DNA of 64,000 nt from Desmodesmus armatus (GCA_007449985.2 VIIQ02000074.1:124001-188000); one strand, 5' to 3'. Positions 13,355 through 25,253 are shown, numbered from the stretch's first letter. The notes: generated from the letters alone by a model not told the origin. Numbers and translations: made by a program.

Positions 13355-13963
13355 CGAATGCAGTCAAGCTGGAGCCTGGTAGCCTATTCTTCCAGCAGCA
13401 GCAGGGGGTGGTGCAGTTCCCTGCATGCAGCTCCCTTCCTGCTGGCCTTACAGCATCAGCCAGCAGTGCAGCAGCAGGCCCAGGTGCCTCTCTGGCTGGC
13501 ACCCTTGCTCCCTTAGGTAGTGGGGCCCTCAAGGCCTCATGCCCAACAAGCCTAGTCCAGGGCCAGCCAGGGCAGTACAGCATGCAGCCTATGCAGTGGA
13601 CTAGTAGCACAGCCATCACTGCACTAGGAGGGTCAGCATCCAATGCAGCAGGCAATGGCCAGCAGCAGCAGGGCCAGAGCCCGCCGCTGCCTCAGCCAGT
13701 CAGCATGCCGCAGCTGCTGTTTGTCCAGGGGCCTGGCACCTTGCCCACCCTGCTACCACAGCAGCAGATGCAGCAGGTTCAGGTGCAGCTGCTGCCTCAG
13801 CAGCTACAGGATCCGCAAGCACAGCAGCAGCAGATGGGGCTAATGCAGCCGTCCATGGTTAGTCAACCGATTAGTCAACAGGTGGCGGCCTTTGCTGGCT
13901 TGGCTAGCCCCACAGCAGGGGGCAGCAGCGCTCCAGGGGACCTCCAGCACTCGGGGTCAGGTA

Positions 13964-14009
<46 letters not shown>

Positions 14010-16672
14010 GTCGTCAGGAGCACGTGGGGGAGCCAGCAGGCAGCTGCAGCAGCTGCAGACAACACACAACACGACACACCAGCAGCAGTACCAGCAGCAG
14101 CAGCAGCAGCGGGGGTCGTACTGTGATGCTGGCAAGCCGCAGATCAGCCACAGCACGGTGGAGAAGCAGCGGCGTGACCGGCTGAACAGCCTGATTGATG
14201 AGCTGAGTGATATGGTGCCACCAGCCGACCCAAAGTACGGCAGCGATACCAACAGCGTTCGCAGGCCCAAGGTGTGTAAGACACTAAGCGTGATCACAGC
14301 CCATACACGGTGTGACCACAGCTCTCACACGGTGTGTGCACACTGTGCACTGCGTATGCACATGCGCATGTAGATTTGGCATAGCAGCTTGCATCGCTGT
14401 GGCGATATGTCGATACATGCAAGCTGTATGTACAATCATCCGCCCTCACCGAATTGAGGCAGCAGAATGGCTGCCTGACCTTCACGCGGCACTTGGTGTC
14501 ACCTTCCCCTGCCGCCCACCCCTGTTCGTTTCTTCGTGTCTCCCCCTCTCCTACTCTGACACCAATCTTTGCCCCTTTTCTTGTGTCTTGTTCATTCACA
14601 GCATGTCTTCCCCTCTCTTACGCTGACACCAACCTTTGCCCCTTGTGTGTTTTTTAAATGCATTCGCAGCATGTGATCCTGGCTGACACCATCAACCTGC
14701 TCAAGGCCATGCAGACCAAGCTGCAGGTAGAGGAGGCGGAGATATGCACACTCAAGCAGCAGGCGGCAGCAGTGGGGGCCATCGCAGCACAACACCAGGT
14801 GGGTCACTGGCTGTGGTGCGCGGTTGCCATGAACCAGCACAGTAGTGGTTGGTCCTACCAGTCTGATGACATAGCGCCTGACTGATCCTTCTGCAGAATG
14901 TACAGCCAGCGCGCAAAAAGGTTCATGCAACTGTGTTTTTTTTCCTGCACAGGTAGTGGGGCAATTCTACCAGTCACTGGCTGTTTTTTACTCACTGGCT
15001 GTGGTGACGTCGCCATAAAGCAGCACAGCAGTGATCGTTTCCATCAGACTGACAGCTGCACGGCCCTGCTTGCGCACTAGCTGTACATGCTGCAGAATGG
15101 ATTGGGTCCGGCAATGTTCCATCAGACTGATGGAAGAGTGCCAGACCCAATCTTTCTGCAGCATGTACAGCTAGCGCGCAAGCAGGGTCATGCAACTGCT
15201 ATACTTGTTGCAAGAGTGATAGAGGCAACCCCCCAGCAGTCTGGTACTTGAAATGCTGGCGGCCTTTTTGCTGCACCGCAGCCTTTCAGGCCCTGAGGGA
15301 GAAACACAGCTCGCTTGAAAACATGCGTGTGCTCGTGCCCCTCACCACTCATCCATTTTACCCCCGCAGGTTGGTCATGCAGCAGTGCCAGAGGCAGCAG
15401 ACGCCCTCATGCAGGCAGCAGCAGCAGGGGCGTCACCAGATCACCCCTACGGTGACGCCTGCGGAGGTGTCAACGGCATGATGGCTGTGGAGCTGCCGAC
15501 TGCCCCTGAGGCTGGGGGCTCTGCTACTGGGGTGCTGGTGGAGCAGGGCATTGGCTGCCTGTACGTGAAGCTCAACTGCAAGGACCGCAAGGGGCTGCTG
15601 TCTGATGTGGTGTCGGCACTCAAGGTGGGTGCTGTTGGACAGTATAAAGTTACAAATTTGGCACGGCAAGCGGTGCAACCCGCAAGGGAGCCAGAGGCTC
15701 ATGGGGCGTTTGAGCAAGTGTGAGCGTGTGTGTTGTGGTACAGGGTGTCCTGGCGCCAACTGTAATGCGTGGACGGTCTGTAGTGGTGGTGTGTCAGGGG
15801 TGCACATAGGCTTGGTCAACAGAGCGAATTGACTGGCCGCCATGTTGGCCCAGCACTGACGGTACAGTCATACAGTGCTGCTGGGAGTGTCAGCAGCAGT
15901 GCCAGTGCCAGGACTGTGCCTATGCCCTGGCAGTAGCAAGCAGTGTGTGCCAGGGTAGTGCATTCACCGCAACAACATGCGCCCTTCCCTGCTCTGCCCT
16001 GGCCCCTGCATGCGGCTGCAGGCGTTCCCCATTGTCATCAGCACGGCCGCCATCACAACCACAAAGGATGGCAATGTGCACGATGTGTTTGAGGTGAGAC
16101 AATGAACTCCTGCAATATGGACAATAGCGGAAGGCAAGTCTAGAGGAGGAAGGAGGCCTGCGGCAGGTGCACGCGTGTTGTTATGCAAGCTGTTCCAACC
16201 AGGGCAGTCATTTGGTGACGCTGTGGATATGCGTGGGCGCAGTGAGGGAATGGCTGCTGCTGCTACCCTGTCGAGCAGCCAACCAGCCTGCTGCCTGACG
16301 CATGGATTGGGCAAGCTGTGCTGACGCCGCTTGTCCTTGCCTCAGCTGGCACAAGTGTCAGCAGTACTTTGGCGCAGTGAGGAAGGGCCGCTGCTGGTAT
16401 CCTGCCGAGCCTATTGCTGAGATTTCAGCCAGCACATGGCTGCCATGCACCTGCTGCTTCATGTTCCTGCAGTCTGCTTTGCAGTGTGGTTGATAATACC
16501 CTGCCATTCCGTGGTCCCGTTGCTGCTGCAGGTCCGTATTGAGGACCCTTCAGTGACTGCTGAGGATATCCAGTTTGCAGTGCAGCAGACACTGTTCGCA
16601 GCAGAGAAGGCACGGCGGGAGGGCAAGCGGCTGCGGCGGGAGGACTCTGGTGTCATGATGTCACAGGGCTAG
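12907..16672 (+). CDS. bHLH transcription factor with C-terminal ACT-like domain
   Basis: A probable nuclear DNA-binding regulator. Predicted exons are 12907-14271, 14670-14798, 15290-15328, 15370-15624, 16022-16093 and 16532-16672. All introns are GT-AG and phase 0, giving about 666 aa. The first ~400 residues are low complexity, with a Gln run near 13328-13352 and an Ala run near 13966-14010. The bHLH domain (about 413-475) has a basic region HSTVEKQRRDR with the His-Glu-Arg triad typical of E-box/G-box binders; helix 2 (VILADTINLLKAMQ) starts exon 2. A short coil follows. Exons 4-6 encode an ACT-like fold (about 572-645: LYVKLNCKDRKGLLSD, then AFPIVISTAAITT), a dimerisation domain known from plant bHLH-ACT proteins. 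The frame is open upstream to an ATG at 12820, but that ATG overlaps a likely 3' splice site, so 12907 was preferred. Target genes are unknown. Confidence 0.88.
15064..15188 (+). other. Long foldback in an intron of the bHLH gene
   Basis: Arms 15064-15125 and 15127-15188 are near-perfect reverse complements (about 62 bp, a handful of mismatches) meeting at CCATCAG-A-CTGATGG with almost no loop. It lies in the intron between exons 2 and 3. A degenerate copy of the right arm is at about 14888-14935 in the same intron. It could be a foldback transposon remnant or a small-RNA precursor. Confidence 0.8.
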
Positions 16673-16776
16673 CCATGTTGCTGCTGCTGTCAAAGCGCAG
16701 CAGGCAGGCTAGCTTATGATGTCACAGGGCTGGCAAGGTTGCTACTGCTGGGTTAGTGCAGCAGGCAAGCTAGCTG

Positions 16777-16781
16777 TGTAA
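16777..16781 (+). terminator. Putative poly(A) signal TGTAA of the bHLH gene
   Basis: The pentamer TGTAA, the usual green-algal polyadenylation signal, occurs 105 bases after the bHLH stop codon. Confidence 0.5.
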
Positions 16782-19700
16782 AGCGCTGGGGTAGATAGCC
16801 GTGGGTGGGGTGAGTGGCAGTAACAGCAGGCCATGCTATTGCGGCTGCTGGATGGCGGACAGGAGTGCGTCGGCATGACCAGGGGGTTGCGCTAGCAAGG
16901 TGCATGGTCGTCTGCTGATTGGTCTCTATGAAAGCACAGGGATGCATGACATGCGCTTGATGCTGCCACACCTGAGGGCTTGTAGCCACCACACCACTGA
17001 CGGCTGCACACTGCCTGAGGTGATGGGGGTGCTGACACAGCTGGCAGCCTGGAGATGTTGTCGGTGGGGGGGTAACGGGACTTACAGGTCTCCACAGCAT
17101 GCACGCACCGTGGGGATGTTTGTGGAGTGCTGCTGTGTTGACAGGGTCGCTGCTTGGACTGCCAGGTTTGCACCCAGACCATGTGCTGGGGTGTCGTCAC
17201 TGGGCAGTTGCTGCAGGAAGTTGCTAGAGCAACCTCCACTCAGCAATTGGGCATCTGTCTGGGGGCTCTCATGGCCCCATCCATACTATACCGTGTGCAC
17301 AAGAAAGGAGGGTTCTGTGAGCCTGGGTATGTCGTGCTGTCACCCTCTCTGAGGGGTTTGCCTTGCTGTGTCCCTCTCTGCCTCTTGGTGCTGAGACAAA
17401 CTCCAGCCACTGTGTACTGTACACATGCTCACTGCTGCTAGGTTTGCAGCACTGCACTGTGGTAGTTTCAGGACATATCCAGTGCAGGTGGAAGGGTGGT
17501 CCTGTCTGTTCTGCAGTATGTTTTGCAGCAGCACTGTCCTATAGCAGCACTACAGTACTATGCAGGTGGAAGGGACTGAGGAGGTCCGCAACATGGTTTA
17601 CAGAAGCACCGGCAGCTTGCATGCCCTTTGGTGGCAGGTTCTGGGTGCTGGCCATGTCCACGGGTGCAGCTGCACAAGCAGCAGCGGCATCACCCAGCTG
17701 ACACCCTTGGATGGTTGCTAATGCTTACGCCGCTATCTATCACCGCATCTGCTGTCTGCCAGCTGTCAAGTACTGCAGTGTTGGTTACTGCAGCTGCCAG
17801 CAAGGATACCAGTGTCAGCCCCTGGGCGCTGCGCCCTAGTAAGGCATGGTGTGCAGCTGCCAGCTGGTTTGAGTGGATGGGAGGGGGGGGGGGAGTGGCA
17901 CACTGCTATCGGCAGTTCGACAATCGACTCCTTGCCGCCTGGCAGTGCAGTGTGTGGGTGTGTATGTGTGCAGCAATGCACTGCAAGGGTATGCGCTGCA
18001 AGCGCGTGTGTCGTAAAGTGCCTGCGCGGTTGTGACCAAGCAGTATCTGTGTGTGCTGAGTTTTGGCTGTGAGGCTTCACCTCTGGCCCCGTGGCGTTGG
18101 GGATCCCTTGTGGCTTGCGTGTAAGCCAGTTGGCAGGGTTCTGCCTCTCTTGCAGGCCCACACTGTGGGAGCTTTGAATCAGTGCAGGGCTTCTGTCAAC
18201 CAAGCTGCGTTGCATGTGGCCGTTCTCTGTGCAGCTTCTGAACAATCTGCGCGGGCTGTTTGCGCGTGTGTGTATCTGTCCAAAGCATCTGTCATATCAT
18301 GCATGCGCCCTGTGCACGCTTCTGGGCTAGCGCATGCATGAACCTGTGTGCCAGGGGTGCTGGCAGTTGAATCCTGTCACAGATGTAGGCATGCCAGCCT
18401 GCACAAGTGTGTGTTGAATCGCTGTGTCACGACACAGCTGTGGCCCACAACCGTCAACGGGGCTTCGGAAGATCAGTGGGCTTCAGCTCAGAAGTGTTGA
18501 TTGTTTTGGGTTTTCTTGTCCATGTCTGTCTTGAGCAGACCAGCGCTGTGTCTCCCTGTTGGTGCGTGATGCTAAGGCAGTGCAGGCACAACCCCAGTCA
18601 GCCAGCCTCTTTGGACATTGCACACACACAGCTTGCTGACACCCAAGCTGTCACTGCCAGCAGCACTGGAAGCAAATTATGTTGCAGACAATGCACAGCA
18701 ATCTGCACTGTGGTTGATTCTGGTTGCACCAGGCAGCGAGCACCCCAGCTGCATAGGCACACAACGCTCTGAATGGCACGTGCACTTGGTGGGGACCGTA
18801 TGCTACCAAGCCAGCCTCTGTGTGTGCAGCGTAAGTCGAGCCGTCAGCAATATCACTTGAAGCAGCTACTGCAAGTGGCCGCCTGTGCTGCAGCTTCGCT
18901 CCCGTCCCAGCTGTCAGTATGAGTGTAGTGGGTGTGGGTGTGGGCATCGGTTGGGTTTGGTAATCATGCGTCGCAGCCCTGGGTCCCCTTGTGCTGTGGG
19001 ATGGGTGCCAGCCAGGGTGGTTGCTTTCTTCCAGGGTGGTGTGTGGGAGATGGGTCGTGAGTTTTATGGGCTGTGAGCGATTTGTATGGGCTGCGGGCGA
19101 CCGTTCTGCTTGTTAGGTCGTGAGTAGATTTGGTTGTTTTGAGGATGCTCCACACCCTTGGGCAATACACAAGCACTGCAAGCTTTGCAAAACACACACT
19201 TGTCACTGCCAGGTGCTGCCATGGCTTGGATGCAGGTTGGGTTGTGGCCGCAAATGGCACCCTGCAGCTATGGCGTGTGTTGTGCTGGCAGTCTGTTCTG
19301 CTCTGTTCTGTCCGATCCCCAGCCTGCTGCTGACCTGCTCTTCACCAGCACATGTGTTCATAACAGTGGGACACGGTGATGAACCGTGTGGTGGGGTTTC
19401 ATGGGCTGGTGGCAGTGCGTGTACAACACATGGACACATGTACAACAGCAGCAGCAGCTAATGGCACACTGCCTCTATGTTGCCGGAGTGATATATGTGA
19501 TCTGCAGTTGTGGTTGGGCTGGCAACAACTAATTGGGTTGGCACGCCACACATGTGTGCACTGCCGGGCATTCGTTCATTCCTGTGGCTTGAGTTGTGCA
19601 GATGCTGTGCAGTACTACTGCGCGCAGGGATGGTGCAGCTGGCTCCCTTGGTAACCACCCAACCTCATTGCTTGGCTACTCTTCTGCATGGTAGCAAAAC

Positions 19701-20158
19701 GCATAATAGTCGCTCTGCTCGCTTGCCTGGTACAGGACACCAGACAACAAAGCCCACATGTTGTCTGGTGTCCTGTACCCCCTCCTTGTGGCAGAACCAG
19801 CAACTGTGTGATCAAGCCCAGCATCAAGACAGACAAGTTGTCCATCAACCAGAGCTGTTGAATGCGACCAACAGAAAACGGGGCATGCACGACGAGTGAA
19901 GAAAAAACACTGCTCTGCTGCTGCTGCTGCTACTGCTGCTGCTCTGCCCAGCATATCGCACGGTTCCGCTGTGGCATGCACAGCAACCACTTTTAAATTC
20001 AATGAAGACAACACGGTGATTGCAAGCATTCACGATCGGCGGCCAAGAGTGAGAAATGACAGTGTGTTCACCGAACCGGAACGCAACAGCAAGGTGCGGA
20101 GGTAATTCAATTGTGCGTGCCGCAATCAGAACGTCAGCAAGGGAGGGTCCCACAGTCA
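16782..20158. other. Intergenic region, no recognisable gene
   Basis: T/G-rich unique sequence with short frames only (up to 159 codons) and no domain or exon series I recognise. The only notable structure is the hairpin at 19729-19779. The right end presumably contains the promoter and 5' UTR of the L1 gene. Confidence 0.5.
19729..19779. other. Perfect 21-bp hairpin with 9-base loop
   Basis: The left arm 19729-19749 and right arm 19759-19779 are exact reverse complements separated by AAGCCCACA. It lies about 380 bp upstream of the L1 start codon. Confidence 0.85.
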
Positions 20159-22381
20159 ATGCAGTTGCTGCTCGAGCCACGAACGATGCTGGCCTCTCAC
20201 TCCAGGCCCCTGGCAGGCAGCAGCTGCAGGCAGGCATTCAAGCCTGCTGGTCGTAATGTGTGCCTTCTCACAGTCGCCCCCACGCGGCAGCAGCTGACGC
20301 GCACGGCTGCTGCTGCTGTGGACGTGCTCGAGATTGAGGAGACGATAGCAGCAGCACCAGCACTTACAGAGAAGAAGGAGAAGAAACGCAGCAGGCGTTT
20401 TAAGACAGTTCAGTCTAAGGTGCCTCCCCGCACCAGCGAGCTGGAGCCCACAGAGGCCATCAAGCTGATGAAGGCCTCAGCCTCCACAAAGTTCACAGAG
20501 TCTGTGGAGTTCCACGCCCGCCTTGGCCTGGACCCCAAGTACAGCGACCAGCAGCTGCGTGCCACAGTCAGCTTGCCACATGGCACAGGCAAGGAGCTGC
20601 GGGTGGCTGTGCTGACCCAGGGCGCCAACCTGGATGTTGCAAAGGAGGCCGGTGCAGATGTGTTTGGTGCTGATGACCTTGTTGAGAAGATCAGCGGCGG
20701 GTTCATGGACTTCGACAAGCTCATTGCCACGCCCGACATGATGCCTAAGGTCGCCAAGCTGGGTCGTGTGTTGGGTCCACGTGGACTCATGCCCAACCCC
20801 AAGGCAGGCACAGTCACCACTGACGTGGCCATGGTGAGCAGCAGTGGGGGACTCACGGGCTGGGGTAGGGTTTGTGTCTGTACAGCAGCGTTGCTGGTGC
20901 GGGTGTGGTTGAGGCCGCCTTCTTGCCAAGCAGCAGCTGGGTCAGCGGCAGCACTGGCAGCAGTGTGGCAGCAGTCGCAGTTGCTGGCGCATTACAGCTG
21001 CTGGGAAGCTTGTCTCAACATTCAAACTCCCCTCTGCCAGCTGCTGCGGCTGTAATCGTGCTGTGCTGCCTCCACAGCCTGATATCAGCAGCAGCAGCTG
21101 GCAGAGGGGGGTTTGAGTGTTCGGTAGCAAGTCCATAAGCAGCTGTAATACACCCGTGTGGCTCTGCCAACTTCAATGGAGCAGTGCCAGCTGCATCTGG
21201 TTGCCAAGCAGTTGTGGTTGAGAGCTTAGTGGAGTGGAGTGGGAAGGTGTATGGGTTTGTGCAGCTGGTGCACCCCACAGCGTGCAGCTGATGCAGCCAA
21301 CACCTGCATGGCTAGGCATGCCACACCCTGACTAGCCTGCGTTGCAATGTTTACAGCCATTGCATGTGGCAGTTAAACACCCCCCCCCCATGTTTCGCTA
21401 CATGCTCAAGCGCTGGTGTCTGCCTGAAGTGTACAGGCAGCTGAGCAAGAGCCGCCCTTTTGCATTCCCTCTTGTCATGGCACTGACCTGTGACTGCTGT
21501 TGCTGTGTGTCCCCTTGCTTGTGTGTGCCATCCCTGCCTGCCCTGCTGCCCCCCAGACTGTGAAGGACTTCAAGGGCGGCAAGGTTGAGTACAGGCTGGA
21601 CAAGACCGGCAACCTGCACGTGCTGTTTGGCCGTGCTGACTTCAAGGACGACCAGCTGATCGCTAACCTCAAGGCAGTGCAGGTGTGTGTGGTGGTGGGT
21701 TAAGGGGGGGGGGTCAGCCAGGGTGCCTGGCTGGGCTGGGTTGTGAACTCCTGGGTGGGTGGGTGGGTGGGTGGGTGGGCGGGCAACCAGCTGGGCAAGT
21801 GGCTTGGTAACTAGCTGCTGGCCAACCTGAAGGCAGTGCAGGTGGGTGTGGTGGCAGAGAGCAGGGAGCAGGGAGATGGGGGGTGCAGGGGGTGCTTGGC
21901 TGGCAGCGGTGGGGGGGGGGGCAACCGGTCAGGTTGGCCAGCTCTGTTAGCAACTGGCTGCATGCAATGGGGGATTGCTGAGGCTTTTTTCAGTCTCGTG
22001 TATCAAGCCACAAGAATCACCTGACCACGTTCAACTGTCTTGTCTGGCCACCAGCTTGTACTGACACCTGTGGTGATGCTTGTCGGCTGGCATAGGGGGG
22101 CATGGTGCTCTCTGGAGCATGCAGTACACTATTAACATCCCTGAGTCTTATCATGGGCAGTGCTGGTATTGGGAAGTTGCCTTTGCCGCTGGGACCCTGC
22201 TGAACAGACATGCCTCGTCTTGTGTTGCTGCTGTCCCCTCCCGCAGGAGTCTGTTGACTCCAACAAGCCCCCTGGTGCCAAGGGCACATACTGGAAGACC
22301 ATGCACGTGTGCACCACCATGGGCCCATCACTGCGCCTCAGCCCACAGCAGCTGCAGGGGCTCAAGGTCAGGGCCGAGTAA
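20159..22381 (+). CDS. PRPL1: Plastid ribosomal protein L1 (uL1c), nuclear encoded
   Basis: L1 forms the L1 stalk of the large ribosomal subunit and binds 23S rRNA near the E site; this version should act in the chloroplast. Predicted exons 20159-20833, 21557-21682 and 22247-22381 join in phase 0 and give 311 aa, against about 230 for bacterial L1. The extra N-terminus (about residues 1-80, rich in Ala, Arg and Ser, followed by a Lys/Arg stretch) fits a chloroplast transit peptide. The core runs from [12 protein letters not shown] through the L1 signature [18 protein letters not shown] to [13 protein letters not shown] near the C-terminus. An alternative in-frame start is at 20186 ([11 protein letters not shown]), itself a plausible transit-peptide start. 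Intron 1 contains a foldback (21018-21120); intron 2 contains a copy of the preceding exon end and its splice site. Gene identity is firm; exact start less so. Confidence 0.93.
21018..21120 (+). other. Foldback in intron 1 of the L1 gene
   Basis: Arms 21018-21052 and 21086-21120 are reverse complements over 35 bp with about three mismatches (ACATTCAAACTCCCCTCTGC against GCAGAGGGGGGTTTGAGTGT), separated by 33 bases. Weaker complementarity extends outward. The host intron is 723 bp long. Confidence 0.8.
21662..21860 (+). repeat. Duplicated exon end and 5' splice site, with a GGGT run between, in L1 intron 2
   Basis: The last ~22 bases of exon 2 plus the splice donor (ending AAGGCAGTGCAG|GTGTGTGTGG at 21683) recur at about 21813-21852 as AAGGCAGTGCAG|GTGGGTGTGG, with the decoy GT at 21842. 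Between them lies a (GGGT)n run at 21753-21784, long enough to form a G-quadruplex. Use of the decoy donor would read into a stop a few codons after 21682. Confidence 0.8.
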
Positions 22382-22545
22382 GCAGCAGCGGCGGCAGCAG
22401 CAGCAGCAGCGGGAAAGCAGCAGTTGGGTGGGGCGGGGGCAAGTGGCTGGGGCTGCCGGTGTGGCAGCAGCAGCTGCAGGGGGTGGTGGAGGCTTGTGTG
22501 TGCGCTTTTGGGGCAGCGGTGTTTGCCTGGTGTGCGGCACTGGGC

Positions 22546-23218
22546 TTGCAGGATGAGTGCGTGAAGTTTGAGTGTGTGTATGCGTAGGTAGAGTGTAACA
22601 AGGCCAAGTTCACTTGCTGTACTCAGCTGCTGGGAAGGTTTGCTTGCCATCACCAGTCATGAGTGTGGACATGGTTGTAGCAGCAGCAGCAGCATTGCAT
22701 GCCAGACTGGCCTGATTAGTCATCCTGGCACGTGCGCCACTTGCGCATCACCTATTCAAGGGCTGTGCTTTCAAGTGAGACTGATGGAGTGCCATATGAG
22801 TCGGTACTCAGGCCCCATATAGGTCACCGAATTTGCAATAATCCCCAAGACAGCCTGCAACAGACTGGCCATCTCAAAACTGGTTTGAATGTGTCAAAGC
22901 TGCCCCACCCCACACGCGGCTCAGATTGTCAACAGCCAGCATCCTGAACCGTATGCTGTTGACCGGTGCCCATACGGCCCGGCTATGCCTGATGGGTCTT
23001 TGTGGTTCAGGGGCAAGCTGACCTGGCAGGGCAAAATTGTGAGGCATCACCAGGAGGGAGGTTCCTGTAGCTGCCCTCAGACTGATTTAGACAAAAGCTT
23101 CCACTCAAGATTGCTTTGGTTGTTCCGCTCTCGAGCATTGTGAGCAAGTCTGTGCCCGTGTGCCGATCTCTTCTTGAGCAAGCCGCATAGGAAAGACGCA
23201 ACCACTGGTTAGGGCCCT
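22546..23218. repeat. Dispersed repeat, copy A (uninterrupted)
   Basis: It shares with copy B the words TTGCAGGATGAG, TGTGTATGCGTAGG, GAGTGTAACA, GCATGCCAGACTGGCC, AATAATCCCCAAGACAGCC and GAGGCATCACCAGGAGGGAG, in the same order. It shares about 130 bp at its right end (23087-23218) with copy C at 41524. It starts inside the probable 3' UTR of the L1 gene. No coding capacity was recognised. Confidence 0.88.
22594..22598 (+). terminator. Putative poly(A) signal TGTAA of the L1 gene
   Basis: This is the first TGTAA after the L1 stop, 213 bases downstream. It lies within dispersed repeat copy A and is retained in copy B (27689-27693). Confidence 0.45.
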
Positions 23219-25200
23219 TCTAGCGCGCCCTGTCCTGCGGCCACTGATGCTCGCTGTTACCAGCACCTCTGTGTGCACATGGCGCTGATAGACACGGCGG
23301 CCTTCCCAACCCAGCGTGTTTCTTTGTGCAGGCTGTGGCAGTGTTGACGTCGGGCCATGCTGGGGCTGCTGCCGCATGGCATGGCTGATCATCAGCGCCG
23401 GGCGCCTGTTCACGCACCTGGCGGCCGCTCTCCAGCGCCTGCTCTGTGCACCATGCACCCCCCCCCTCCTGTACACCCCCCACCACCAGCGCAAAGACCC
23501 TCTACGGCAGTGCTGACCTTGGGCCGTGCTGAGCTGCTCCTGCATCATGCATGTCGCATGCATGGCATGCATGAAGCTGTGTCCTGCATGGTTGGTCCTG
23601 CACCTGCTCAGCTGCCGCATTGCATCATGGGCATGCACCCGGCCGTGCTGACTGTGAAATAGGCTGCATGCCGTGACAGGTCAGCTGTAGCTGGATGCCC
23701 AGATGGTTAGCACATGGCTCGGGCCTGGGAAGGGTGGTGTCAGCAACCGGCAGTGCATTGCTGCTGCCTACCGCCATGCCGCATGATTCCCTTGTCCTCC
23801 CACCGCTGCCGCTTGCTACTGTGCGCGTTGTCGCGAGGCCCTATATGTAGCCAGTAAGCCATGCTGTCACTGTATGGTCAATTCTGTGTAATGCACCGCC
23901 CGCCCTCACTTTTCAGCTGCCAACCTTGTTCCATAGGGTGTGACCTGCATCGCTCAGAGGGGTTCCAGGCTGTCACAGTGGCGCCAATGGCGGCCCTGCG
24001 TGCAGTATCTGGACGCATCAGTGTGCCAGACAGTCACAGCATACAAGTTGTTCGTGCACGAATTGTCCAACACTACAGCCAACATGCAAGATAGGGGTGG
24101 CTTGAGGGCTGTGTTTGCTTTGCTTGAGGTTGGGTGGAAATGCTTTGTGTAATACGTGGACCCACACACCGTGGTCCCAAGCTGGGCATGCGGCAGCAAG
24201 AGAAGGGAAGGCCGAGCTGTGGTTGTGTTGCTGGCCCTGAGGGCAAGTGGCATACTGTTTTCAATAGGATTGTTATGATGTGTCCCAGCCGAAGCTGACC
24301 GTCAGCACAGTTGGCACCACTGTTCAATTCCAAAAAAATGCAGCCGCTGGACTGTAGCAGCTACACTGCATGATATGTGGCCTTGGCCAGAGGCCAAGTG
24401 AGTGTGACTGGACTTTGGTGCATGGTGCAGCAGGGCTACCCCATCCCTAACCCTAAGAAAAGTCAACGCGGTACAGCCAGGAGCAGCAGCTGGCATTGAC
24501 CGACTTGGTTGGAACCAGCCGCTCACGTGCAAGTGGCAGGGGGAGAGAGAGGCTTATGGATGCTAAGTTTCTAGGCCCTGTGTGCGCTGACCGTGCTTGT
24601 GTGGGCTACAGAGGCTACATTATGGTGTTGCTGCTGAGTGGTCCTGTGTGTGCATCTATTGCTGATACTCTGGATGCTCAAACAGGACAAGTGTATCAGC
24701 AATGCATTGATCCACAGGTTGGCAGCCACTTTCAATTTGCTGCTGGTGCTGTTGCTCTCCCCGCCACACTGTGACAGTAGTTGCGGCAAGGCCAGTAGCT
24801 GTGTTGCGCTACACCCCATATGCCTGTGTGTACACACTGCTGCTGCATCATCCTGCTGCTGCTTCACCCCTCTGCTGCGACTACTGCTGCAGCACCAGTG
24901 ACAGAATCTGTGTCAGGGGCAGCTGTCGGCATGCCCTCGAGCCACAGCTGATCAGAGCAGGGTACGGCTGTGGGGTAACCTGTTTGCTGTATAGGCCTGG
25001 TACAGGTACAGGTCTGGTGGACACTCTAGGTCCCCCCCCCCACCCCCGCCCCGCCCTTTGATAGACAAAATCTGACGTCTTCAGCACATTTGCTGTACTG
25101 TGTTTGTTGCTGTTGGATGTTGTTCGCTGCCCGGCCCTCTCTCCACATGTTCGCTGCCCCCCCCCCCCCCCCCCCACCCCCCCAGCTCCCCCCCCCAGCA
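23219..25200. other. Intergenic, no recognisable gene
   Basis: Only short frames with no domain. It includes palindromic GCATGC-rich sequence near 23543-23575 and a C run near 25157-25196. Nothing else is supported. Confidence 0.5.
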
Positions 25201-25253
25201 CTTGCAGGATGAGAATGTGTGTGGTTTTTGAGCATGTGTATGCGTAGGCAGAG
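25201..25253. repeat. Dispersed repeat copy B, left part
   Basis: It matches 22546-22590 of copy A (CTTGCAGGATGAG, then TGTGTATGCGTAGG) and ends in GGCAGAG (25247-25253), the left target-site duplication of the retrotransposon. The other half of the copy resumes at 27679. Confidence 0.85.
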
